Below are positions 15,601 to 22,061 of a DNA stretch of 48,833 nt, piece after piece. Positions within the stretch are counted from its first letter, which is position 1; each line of letters starts with the position of its first letter. The position numbers were made by a program, and so were the translations under genes. The stretch comes from Kiritimatiellia bacterium. GTDB lineage: Bacteria; Verrucomicrobiota; Kiritimatiellia; RFP12; UBA1067. Location of the stretch: contig JAFSTA010000021.1 of the NCBI GenBank assembly GCA_017450695.1, positions 1-48,833 on the forward strand, given 5' to 3'. Below the pieces are notes generated by a model. The model saw nothing but the letters and a program-made list of their open reading frames with translations, made no database searches and was not told the DNA's origin.

Positions 15601-18506
15601 AAACGGGCCGTCTCCTGCCCAGCGCGCAACAGCTTCTCCGCAGCTGCAGCCTTCGACTCCCAGTTCGCCCACAGGTCGGCGGGAATCTCCGGCGCCTCCC
15701 TGCAGGTCGCAGCGAGTTCACGGAAGCGCGTGATCTGGGTTTCGTCGAGCGCGTCGAAATCCCCGATTTCAAGAAGTGAAGCGAAGTCGCGGGAAGCTTG
15801 TTTCAGCGACTCCAGCGCATACGCGAATTCCTTTGCGCTCGCGACCGCCGCCGATTCCCATGCGGCATTCCACTCGGTCACCCGGCAGAACGACAGATCG
15901 TCGAAAAGCTGCGGCGGCAACTCCTCGCCGCAGACGCGCAGCTTGCGCGCGCATTCCAGCAATCGATCCAGTTCTTCCGTCGTGAAACGCAATGCGGTAA
16001 ATGCTCCGACATGGCGAATCTCGTGTTCGTCGCCCGCATGGGTGAAGAGATAGGAGAAAACGTGGTAGGGCGTCATTCCGCAGCTGTCGGGCTGATGCAG
16101 CGCCTGAACGTAGGTCGTCAAGGCGGTGCGCGCCTCGCCCAGTTCGCGGGCGATGGATTCCCACTCCGCCGGTTCCTTTGTTCCGGAGAAGGAGAGCGTT
16201 TCCTGGAACTGCGCCAACACCTCCGACTTGCCCGCCTTGTTCGAATGAAGCTCCAGGCAGAACGGCCCCAGCCCGATACGGCGCAGGCGGCGCTGCACGA
16301 CTTCCAGCGCGGCGCGTTTCTCGGCGCAGAAGAGAACCGTCTTGCCGGCGGCGAGACAGGCGGCGATGAGATTGGTGATCGTCTGCGATTTGCCGGAACC
16401 GGGAGGCCCGTGCAGGACAAAGCTCTTGCCGTTGACGGCGGAGAGGACGGCGGCCAGCTGCGAGGAATCCGCGCTCATCGGGCAGAACAGCTTGTCGATC
16501 GGAATGCAGGTGTCCACCTCTTCCGGCTTCACCATCACGGCGCCGTCGTCGAACGATTCCTTGTTTTCGATCAGGTGGTTGACGACGGGGCTTTTCCGCA
16601 AATCGTCCAGACGCCGCCCCAGGTCGTCCCACATGATGAACTTGCTGAACGAGAAGCGACCGAGCCAAACGCCATCCACGACTTCCCATCCCTGCATCGT
16701 CTTGACGGCTTCTTTCACGATCGTCAGAATTTTCGCGACATCCAGCCCGCTCTCGTCCTCCGGCGGCGGATTCAGCCCCTCGACCTGCAACCCGAAATCG
16801 TGCTTCATCATCTCCAGCAGCGTGATGTTGACGATTGTGTCGTCGTCGTTGCGCGAGAGGGAGTACCCCTCCTGAACCGTCTTTCGGGAAAGCGTGACCG
16901 GTATCAGTAACAAAGGGGCCAGATAGGTCGGCGAGCTGGGCATCGTGCCGTCCTTCCAGCTCAGGAATCCGACAGCGAGGAAGAGCGTGTTGACGCCCCC
17001 CTCCTCCAGATCCGATTTCGAGGTTCGGAACAGTTCCTTAAGCCGATTGTCCAGATCCTTCTGTCCCAAATAGGAGAAGAGCCGGTACTTGGAAATCTCC
17101 TCTTTCGCAAACGCCAGCTCCAGCGCGTTGGAATCGAACCGCTTTCCTTCCGTGCGCGGGTCGTTCTGGGAGAACTGCGTAGGACGCGAGTGGAGCGTGA
17201 AGGTCTTCCCTGCCGCAAACTCGTCCTCGATACCGGGCATGTCGCAACAGATGAGGGGGATCGCCTGTTTGGAGTCCTTGAAATTGAGCAGCCGGTTTCG
17301 ACGCGAGAGATCCAGCAGCTTAGACCGCCATTTGCGGACACGCGGCGGCAACTGCTCCTCTTCCGGTTTCGCGGGTTCTTCAGAAGCGGAGTCATCGGAA
17401 TCCATCTTCGGCAACGGCTCGTCGTCGGTGTCGAGGCGTTTCGCCGTGCCGCCGGGCGTGACGGCATCCGAATCCTGACGCTCCGATGAAAGCGGACGGA
17501 TTCCGAATTTGCGGCACTGCTCCACGTCCAGCGCGTATTCGAACTTCTCGTCCTCCTGCAACTTCGTCTGCGCGGTCTCCAGCGCGGAGGAGAACCTGCC
17601 GCCGTTGACGACGGCGAGTGTCGTCTCGATGGCGCAGATTTCGTTCAGGTCGATCCGCTTGCGGATCGCCTGGACGTCCTCCGTCCGGGTGTCCGGGAAC
17701 TGCGCGTCCAGCAGGTGGCAACCGACGAAGGCGTGTCCCTTGACGAGGAAGACGATCGGATGGAATCCGCACGCCTCCATCAGCGAGGCGAAGAGGAGCG
17801 TACTGTCCAGACAGGTCGCGAATTTCTTCTCCGTGATTTCCTTCGCGGTACGGATCCGCTGGCCCGACTCCCCGAAACTGGGAGGCGGTTCCATGTAGTG
17901 AATCCCCTGTTCCAGCACGGTGTCGTAGAGGCATTTCAGAACCTGCATCACCGCGTCGCGGCTTCCGCTCTGATACCCGCTGAGCTTGGCTTCAGGATAA
18001 CGATCCTGCAACAGCTCCTGAATACGCTGGAGCAAAGGCTTGAGAGCGGAATCGTTCGGCATCACGAACGCGGCGAGCAGTTCGGGCATGAACTCCGAAC
18101 CGAACCAGTCGTCGTGCGGACAAATCTCGACGGGAACGGACTTCTTCTCGGAGACCGTTTCCTCCGTTCCGTCATCCTGCATCCATACCCCCGAAACCTC
18201 AATCGTGATGCTGCCGCGAATGCGCTCGGCGATCTTGGACAAGTAACTGTACTGATAGACCAATTGCAGGGACGAGAAATCGACCGGCACGGAGGGCGGC
18301 AGCGAGTCGGCGGGCAGCTCGGCGGGCGGGAAAAACTCGGGATCCGACGTGACGCGGCAGACGACCTTCCGGAGCGGACGTTCCCCGCTCCAAGTCACGC
18401 GCAGACTGCGGATCAGCTGAATCGCATTCTGCTGTAACACCAGCCCCGCTTTGCCCAACAGCGTCTCTTCAATTTCCAGTTGCCTCTTCCCCGCATTCGT
18501 TTCCAT
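12654..18506 (-). CDS. DUF4011 / SF1 helicase / Vsr-like nuclease / DUF3320 protein (HheA-like defence candidate)
   Basis: A 1950-residue multidomain protein; the ATG follows AAGGAG by 8 bases. The N-terminal part contains a transglutaminase-like segment with C232 ('ATCLDST'), H258 ('KGHAFVG') and D267. DUF4011 begins near 385 ('WRSKLLDLSRRNRLLNF'). The SF1 helicase core has Walker A HGPPGSGKSQT (~695), DEASQ (~1340), GDPKQLPPT (~1365), then HYRSRHESL, VQGDERDAI and NVAITRAKEQ. A Vsr/REase_MTES_1575-like nuclease follows (~1650-1740: 'RLEDEVAEFL', 'YRIDIGV', 'GIECDG'), then a DUF3320 region (~1795-1850). This DUF4011-helicase-Vsr-DUF3320 order matches the single-protein anti-phage system that I recall as Hhe. 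A role against foreign DNA is inferred from architecture. A FecCD permease gene is coupled to its 3' end. Confidence 0.9.
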   Translation of the reverse strand: METNAGKRQLEIEETLLGKAGLVLQQNAIQLIRSLRVTWSGERPLRKVVCRVTSDPEFFPPAELPADSLPPSVPVDFSSLQLVYQYSYLSKIAERIRGSITIEVSGVWMQDDGTEETVSEKKSVPVEICPHDDWFGSEFMPELLAAFVMPNDSALKPLLQRIQELLQDRYPEAKLSGYQSGSRDAVMQVLKCLYDTVLEQGIHYMEPPPSFGESGQRIRTAKEITEKKFATCLDSTLLFASLMEACGFHPIVFLVKGHAFVGCHLLDAQFPDTRTEDVQAIRKRIDLNEICAIETTLAVVNGGRFSSALETAQTKLQEDEKFEYALDVEQCRKFGIRPLSSERQDSDAVTPGGTAKRLDTDDEPLPKMDSDDSASEEPAKPEEEQLPPRVRKWRSKLLDLSRRNRLLNFKDSKQAIPLICCDMPGIEDEFAAGKTFTLHSRPTQFSQNDPRTEGKRFDSNALELAFAKEEISKYRLFSYLGQKDLDNRLKELFRTSKSDLEEGGVNTLFLAVGFLSWKDGTMPSSPTYLAPLLLIPVTLSRKTVQEGYSLSRNDDDTIVNITLLEMMKHDFGLQVEGLNPPPEDESGLDVAKILTIVKEAVKTMQGWEVVDGVWLGRFSFSKFIMWDDLGRRLDDLRKSPVVNHLIENKESFDDGAVMVKPEEVDTCIPIDKLFCPMSADSSQLAAVLSAVNGKSFVLHGPPGSGKSQTITNLIAACLAAGKTVLFCAEKRAALEVVQRRLRRIGLGPFCLELHSNKAGKSEVLAQFQETLSFSGTKEPAEWESIARELGEARTALTTYVQALHQPDSCGMTPYHVFSYLFTHAGDEHEIRHVGAFTALRFTTEELDRLLECARKLRVCGEELPPQLFDDLSFCRVTEWNAAWESAAVASAKEFAYALESLKQASRDFASLLEIGDFDALDETQITRFRELAATCREAPEIPADLWANWESKAAAAEKLLRAGQETARFRAETPNIDWDAVEKLNIAELRQRWRKIEISNAIFRFFRRRSLMKELKISCLHNPGRATFDARPINKWIDRFESYQDAAAIVKGTSFGVPEYTFTAVPKDDQVWRSLETLVTSAKTAWEAAKALGGKPTGLTSVLASRTDRSVCDAVLQAVDSFREKRDGFFATLGGGREATAGQGTPADAPKETARTIRELVKMTGTVLENQSELRRWLLWNKERENAVSLGLQPVTDAIERGDLELDWTEEAVRKRYCEKVIEKVIAERSALRDFLGNVQDEQIKRFWQLDDQFAALSQQMIVAKLSARLPSARFGTCPAGTELGVLKRECEKKSRHKPVRTLLESIPTLLPNLKPCLLMSPLSVAQYLPPQHEPFDVVVFDEASQITVPDAIGVIARGKQCVIVGDPKQLPPTTFFQRQQDAGDEPVSDVDIEELESILDECKASGISETYLQWHYRSRHESLIAFSNRYYYGNRLFTFPSSQKQNDRLGVSFQFVPDGVYDRCKTRTNRVEAEAVVRAVMARLLDPAFAKKSTGVVTFSEAQQGLIEDLMDEEREKHPEIEKFFSDDLEEPFFVKNLENVQGDERDAIFFSCGYAKDQSGKFAMNFGPLNRVGGERRLNVAITRAKEQVVVFASIHAVDIDLGRTQATGAMHLKNFLSYAEHGVSNLGIAAGTKQESDSRLEDEVAEFLRCQGYQVEKQVGCSGYRIDIGVMSRVTPDRYAIGIECDGDYYRNASSERDRDKLRRSVLEGLGWRMCRVWSAEWWFDADRAKAKLLAEVEAAVEGKPAPSGGMPTYKMPRPETVAPQPQPAVADESVRPYVMAKPEDYSRKQDKFNLLDAPPILDKQIRRIVAAEGPIVFSLLRKRIMQEWDFKRLKPNMEDVLLRSIPKDIRTTSQGTGEERQLVFWPDGVTPESYTIYRVPTEDKKTKRALDEIPAQEIANAERAILRSLQSVPEETLYLETAKRFGFARVTATQRPVFVEAGKGLV

Positions 18507-18556
18507 ACAGTTTCTCCTTGTACCGTCCAGTATAGCAAGAAGTGCCGCGCCTGTGA

Positions 18557-18714
18557 AGCGGGAAGCGAGGCCTGCTTGAGAACCTATGCGACTCGGCGGA
18601 GATACAGCGCGCGATCGGCGCGTTTATCGGCGCGTTCACAAGGACGCGGGAGGAGATGGAACGGGCGGTACTGTACGCCGTGGCGGAGCGCCTGCGCGCC
18701 GAGAGGGACGCCCG
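18557..18714 (+). pseudogene. Possible gene fragment with phage-protein-like helices
   Basis: After a stop at 18554-18556 a rightward frame with no good start reads 'LLENLCDSAEIQRAIGAFIG', then 'TREEMERAVLYAVAERL'. This is strongly helical and more protein-like than its other frames. The frame stays open to 18901, but beyond 18714 it is antisense to the small membrane-protein gene. It could be the tail of a third unit of the cassette described next, cut by the helicase gene. Low confidence. Confidence 0.25.
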
Positions 18715-18855
18715 TCAGGCAAGCAGCCACGAAAGCAGCTCCACGAGCAGCCACGAGATCGCGGCGAACGTGAGCGCCCCGAGCACCCACGGCCAGTCCG
18801 GCGGCGTCCCGCCGTCCGGCCCCGCACTGTCGAACTCTTCCCAAAATCCAGCCAT
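18715..18855 (-). CDS. 46-residue single-span membrane protein, cassette unit 1
   Basis: This gene is too short for usual gene finders. The product begins MAGFWEEFDSAGPDGG, then PPDWPWVLGALTFAAISW and a Leu-rich end. A soluble head of about 20 residues is followed by one transmembrane helix. It is supported by a same-length relative at 19100-19240: both are exactly 46 residues, share M-G-F-W--F, P-x-P-D-W and G-x-A-L, and both are transcribed away from a rightward ORF that starts 39 bases beyond the ATG. A weak GGGA lies 6 bases before the start. Size and topology fit holins, small toxins or membrane regulators. No specific family is recognised. Confidence 0.6.
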   Translation of the reverse strand: MAGFWEEFDSAGPDGGTPPDWPWVLGALTFAAISWLLVELLSWLLA

Positions 18856-18893
18856 AGCGATCCCATTATGCCAAACAAAGGGGGGGGTGTCAA

Positions 18894-19091
18894 GTGAGTA
18901 GGGAGCTCAAGTTCAGGATCGTCACCGAGGCGGAGATGACGGCGATAGCGCGGGCGAACGCGCAGCTGTCGAAGTTCGCCACGACCGTCGGCGTAGATTT
19001 CAACAGGCTGTCCCAGATCGTCAGGTCGTCCGGCGGCGACTGCGACAAGGTGTGCCAGGAGATTGACGGGATGGCACCATTGCCTTTTTGA
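18894..19091 (+). CDS. Small helical protein, cassette unit 1 (65 aa)
   Basis: It starts with GTG at 18894 behind a run of eight G's (GGGGGGGGTGTCAA). The product reads MSRELKFRIVTEAEMTAI… and '…ANAQLSKFATTVG', a short strand followed by amphipathic helices. The start resembles N-termini of phage tail tape-measure proteins, but this is a loose impression. It is divergent from the 46-aa membrane protein at 18715. A counterpart at 19279 has its start exactly 385 bp further on and the same GGTGTCA just before it. The stop falls 8 bp before the stop of the second membrane gene, with which it converges. The function is unknown. Confidence 0.45.
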   Translation: MSRELKFRIVTEAEMTAIARANAQLSKFATTVGVDFNRLSQIVRSSGGDCDKVCQEIDGMAPLPF

Positions 19092-19099
19092 CTGCCGCG

Positions 19100-19240
19100 C
19101 TAATCGTAGAGGGATGCAATCTTGCAAATGGCGAAAACAACACAAAAAACCAAGAGCGCGACGCCCGGCCAGAAACACCAGTCGGGCGCCGGCCCCCTCG
19201 CCGGGTTTATTTCCTCGAACATTTTCCAGAATCCGCCCAT
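19100..19240 (-). CDS. 46-residue single-span membrane protein, cassette unit 2
   Basis: This is a paralogue of the gene at 18715: MGGFWKMFEEINPARG, then APDWCFWPGVALLVFCVVF and the end 'KIASLYD'. Length is identical (46 residues). Aligned identities include M-GFW--F, P-PDW and G-AL, with one hydrophobic helix at residues ~25-42. The divergence between copies shows that this is an old duplication kept as protein sequence, which argues for function. No clear Shine-Dalgarno is visible before the ATG. Confidence 0.6.
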   Translation of the reverse strand: MGGFWKMFEEINPARGPAPDWCFWPGVALLVFCVVFAICKIASLYD

Positions 19241-19278
19241 TACGACCGCAAGTGTAGCGCGTTCCGCGGGAGGTGTCA

Positions 19279-19776
19279 ATGCCGAAAAATGAAATCAGAA
19301 TCTCGCTCGCGTCGTCGTTCGACAAGACCGGTGTGTCATACGCCTCGCGAGAACTCGCGAAACTCCGCCGGGAACTGATCGAGAACAACAAGGATATGGC
19401 CCGGGTAAACTCCGAACTCGCGTGCCAAGCGATGTCTATGGCGAAATTCTTCGAGGTGGACTACGTAGCCGAGGTGGACAAGGCATACCGGACGTCCGGC
19501 GGTCTCGATCCCTGTGGCAGTCGAGGCGACCGCGCAGGCATGGGCTTCACGCAGATCAACGCCACCTACTCCGTGGAGACGGCCGTCGAGACGGTGGCGG
19601 GAACGCCCGACGCAGCGGCGAACGAATTCACCCAAATGGTGAAAGTCCGCAAAATTTCAACGCGCCATGATTCACCACGGAATACACGGAACTTACGGAA
19701 TCGACGTTCCAAGAAACTCATAACCTTTCCGTGTATTCCGTGTGTTCCGTGGTTTTTTCAATTGTCTCGTCTATAA
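19279..19776 (+). CDS. Helical protein of cassette unit 2, 3' end made of repeat DNA
   Basis: The ATG at 19279 follows GGGAGGTGTCA (6-base gap). The first ~115 residues look like protein: MPKNEIRISLASSFDKTG, then 'ASRELAKLRRELIENNKDM' and 'VAEVDKAYRTSGGLDPCG'. From about 19624 the frame enters the CACC/GGTG hairpin and the CACGGAATACACGG repeat, so the C-terminal ~50 residues (rich in Arg, Asn and Pro) are repeat-derived. The true gene was probably truncated there. The N-terminal half may be distantly related to the ORF at 18894 (E-(L/I)-(K/R)-(F/I)-x-I start, similar helix spacing). A phage tail origin is possible but not shown. Confidence 0.4.
   Translation: MPKNEIRISLASSFDKTGVSYASRELAKLRRELIENNKDMARVNSELACQAMSMAKFFEVDYVAEVDKAYRTSGGLDPCGSRGDRAGMGFTQINATYSVETAVETVAGTPDAAANEFTQMVKVRKISTRHDSPRNTRNLRNRRSKKLITFPCIPCVPWFFQLSRL
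19624..19757 (+). repeat. CACC/GGTG hairpin plus CACGGAATACACGG inverted repeat (family E), copy 1
   Basis: It starts with TTCACC-CAAAT-GGTGAA and AGTCCG, continues through CGCGCCATGATT, then ACCACGGAATACACGG and, 40 bases on, the opposite TTCCGTGTATTCCGTG. The two CACGG tracts form an imperfect long hairpin. Relatives are at 45488-45620 (same order) and, in reverse, at 21661-21882. Confidence 0.75.
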
Positions 19777-19838
19777 CTTCCAAAAATCAATGAAGTCATC
19801 CGAATGGAATCACTCGCGCATGGCGTGAGCGGGGGGCT
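19767..19838 (+). repeat. TCGTCTATAAC element with covarying hairpin (family B), copy 2
   Basis: The hairpin here is CTCGCGC-ATG-GCGTGAG; the A-to-G change in the left arm is tolerated as a G-T pair. The tail is CGGGGGGCT. Confidence 0.7.
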
Positions 19839-20256
19839 TCCTCTGTTATCTTTCCCGAACAACGGTTTTATCTCTCGCAGAGGCGCAGAGACGCGGAGAT
19901 TTTGTGGGGTTACGACAGTTTTCCGAAGGTTGTTCGATTCACCTATCGTTGTTTAACAAACAGATTTGCTCACGCCTAACGGCCTTCGCCATTTCTGAAT
20001 CAGTGAGGCGCGTGAACAGCGAACAAATCCGTTCGTTTCCTTCCTCGTGGAGAGTCATGCTGCCGCCATCCCTTTGGTTCAATGTTCGCTGCGCTCACTT
20101 TAAAGCGGCTAGCTGGTAACTCCCATTTTCGAGTACTTCTCAGCCTCTCGTCTATAACTTCAACCTCCGGATACAGAGCAAGTTATCGGAAAAGAATCAC
20201 TCATGCAACGCATGAGCGGGGGGCTAACAGGGAAATGCGAAGCGCCGCACCGCTCT
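19777..20256. other. Gene-free gap with two family B elements
   Basis: Between the truncated cassette ORF and the M14 peptidase gene no supportable gene is seen. The family B elements at 19767-19838 and 20148-20226 flank an AT-richer middle with no recognisable feature. Confidence 0.6.
20148..20226 (+). repeat. TCGTCTATAAC element with covarying hairpin (family B), copy 3
   Basis: The hairpin is CTCATGC-AAC-GCATGAG. Compared with copy 1 (CTCACGC/GCGTGAG) both arms changed together (C-G to T-A). The flanks TCGTCTATAACTTCAACCTCC and CGGGGGGCTAA match copy 1. Confidence 0.75.
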
Positions 20257-21495
20257 TTACTTGCCGGCGGATTCAGTCACCGTATGGACTGCCGCCTTGA
20301 GGAGACTATGTCCCAGTCCGCGTCCGCTCTCCCGCGAATAGACTCCGCCGCAGAGCGAATATCCGAACTCGCAGCAGATGCTGGAATAGCAGTTCGGCAG
20401 AGACTCGACCCAGTGACGGGAGGTCAAGAGACCGGACTTGCGGGCTTTCTCGAGTCTTGCCTCTTGCCCCTTCCCTGCCCGTTGGTCGAACTTGCCGTTA
20501 TAAACCAACAGACCGTCCTTTGTCGCCTCCGCCCAGTTTTTACGGAATGCATCCACATGTTTGTTTTGCTGCTCGTTCGTCGAAGCGAACGTGAACACGC
20601 TGTCTTGCTGCGGACTGCGCGTGCTACCCCGCACGAACGGAGAATGAAGGTCGAAGAAGACGATCGTCTTGCCGACCGATTCGCGCACGAGCAGTTCCTT
20701 GAAGGCGCGCACGGAAGTGTACCGTCCCTCGATGTAGTCGCGGTTGTGATCGTGCGGATTGCGGTTCTTCCCTTGGTCGCCGTCCTCCACGCCGTCCTTG
20801 TCCATGAACGGAATGAACACGCAGTCGGCATTGTCGCGAATCCATCCCCCCTCTTTGGAGTCGGAGAGGATTTCGTCGATGATTCCCTCCATCACGGGAT
20901 TCGCCGTCACCTCGCACGCATGGTGGCGAGCCGTGAACGCGAAGATCCATTTCGCCTTCCCTTTGCGGCAGGGTATGCGCAGAAGCTCCGTGTCCCGTTT
21001 CCCGCTCTGGGATTTGCAGAGGACATCGAACTTCACCCCCTCTTTTCCACGCCACCGCGCCGACGCGGCATCCCACTCCTTCTGTGTGTAGGGAATGGCG
21101 ACGGCGAAGCGCGTCTCGTTCTCGTCCGCGCCGAAGGTGTAGTCGAAGGCGTTATTCGGCTCATGGCGTTTCCCGTCCGCGTTGAGCCAGCGCCACGTCG
21201 TGCCGCCGTCGCGGCTGATCGCGGGACCGAGCGAGGTGAGATAGGGGTAGTGGTTTTTCGGAAACTGGAAATGGAGCGTCTTCCCAGCTGCGCCTGACAA
21301 GGTAAAGTTCCAGTGGAACCACTTTCCCTGCGTGTCGCGGAGATCGGGAGCGACAGAAACGACACCGCCCGCCTCATCGATTTTTACGACCTTCACGTTC
21401 CCGCCGGGATAATCGCACCGGATTTTGATTTCCCCGAACGCAACGGCGGACACGGCCACCGCGCACAACACCATTCCCAACCTAACCCTGTTCAT
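20257..21495 (-). CDS. Secreted M14-like zinc carboxypeptidase
   Basis: The product has 412 residues, with a signal peptide (cleavage near VAFG|E) and AAGGGGA before the ATG. An N-terminal beta-rich domain (~25-140) resembles the domain preceding the catalytic core in cytosolic-carboxypeptidase-like M14 proteins. The core shows the zinc ligands RHHACE (H-x-x-E, ~186-190), the third ligand in 'FFDLHSP' (~280) and the catalytic Glu in 'SICCEFGYS' (~374), all in the expected order. It probably removes C-terminal residues from peptides outside the cytoplasm or in the periplasm. It stands alone: both flanks are repeat-filled gaps. Confidence 0.85.
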   Translation of the reverse strand: MNRVRLGMVLCAVAVSAVAFGEIKIRCDYPGGNVKVVKIDEAGGVVSVAPDLRDTQGKWFHWNFTLSGAAGKTLHFQFPKNHYPYLTSLGPAISRDGGTTWRWLNADGKRHEPNNAFDYTFGADENETRFAVAIPYTQKEWDAASARWRGKEGVKFDVLCKSQSGKRDTELLRIPCRKGKAKWIFAFTARHHACEVTANPVMEGIIDEILSDSKEGGWIRDNADCVFIPFMDKDGVEDGDQGKNRNPHDHNRDYIEGRYTSVRAFKELLVRESVGKTIVFFDLHSPFVRGSTRSPQQDSVFTFASTNEQQNKHVDAFRKNWAEATKDGLLVYNGKFDQRAGKGQEARLEKARKSGLLTSRHWVESLPNCYSSICCEFGYSLCGGVYSRESGRGLGHSLLKAAVHTVTESAGK

Positions 21496-21660
21496 TTATC
21501 TTCCCCTTGAAGCCGATTATCAAAACTTGCCGAGGACACCCTATCCCCGAAACGCGAAAAAGTGTACAACACATCCCTAGGGTAGTCAAGCGAGTACGTG
21601 GGATGCCGCCAGCTGAAAGGCTAAGAGACGAGTGGTAAAAAAGCCTTGCCGACATATTCA

Positions 21661-21882
21661 AATTCCTCTGTTGGACAATTTATGAACCACGGAATACACG
21701 GAAAAATCATAAGTATCGATTCCGTCTCTTTATTTGGTATCACATTTTGCAAAGTGTGATACCTGTCAACTGGGGAATACAGGAACAACAGCCACCGCCT
21801 CATCTATCCGTTCCGTGGTTCACATTCAGGAAGAATATCGGCACTCCGGAATAAGACGGACTTTCACCATTTGGGTGAACAG
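21661..21882 (-). repeat. Family E element, rearranged reverse copy
   Basis: On the minus strand: GTTCACCCAAATGGTGAAAG, TCCG, then about 35 bases on, CCTGAATGTGAACCACGGAA. Further left, CCACGGAATACACGG appears on the plus strand. A leading CTCTGTTGGACAATTTA is shared with 7208-7230. Confidence 0.6.
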
Positions 21883-22012
21883 CCTTTCTGTCGCAACAGG
21901 ATATGTTTGGGGTTGAAAAACCTCTGTTTTTGACACTTTCTCTGCGTACTTTGCGTCTCTGCGTGAGAACCCAAACGAGGAATCCAGGTTGGATGGTGGA
22001 AGGATGGGAACT

Positions 22013-22056
22013 TACCCTCATGTACATTCCCGCGTGAGCGCGGGCGACGGGCTAAC
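22013..22056 (+). repeat. REP-like hairpin module (family C)
   Basis: TACCCTCATGTACATT, then CCCGCG-TGAG-CGCGGG, then CGACGGGCTAAC. This is the cleanest plus-strand member; read on the minus strand it starts GTTAGCCC before the hairpin. Confidence 0.7.
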
Positions 22057-22061
22057 CGGCT

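Larger units (their letters stand above)
21496..22061. other. Gene-free gap with reversed family E element and REP-like unit
   Basis: Repeats occupy most of 21600-22060: CCACGGAATACACGG at 21683-21698, CCGTGGTTCACATTCAGG further on, the reversed GGTGAA hairpin at 21861-21880, then a REP-like hairpin at 22013-22056. A separate hairpin built from GGTATCACA…TGTGATACC lies near 21736-21763. No gene is supported. Confidence 0.6.

Noticed and set aside
13203-15779. 858-codon rightward open frame
   Set aside because: It is antisense to the helicase core, whose motifs are unambiguous. Its translation is His/Arg-rich without any domain pattern, a usual shadow in GC-rich DNA.
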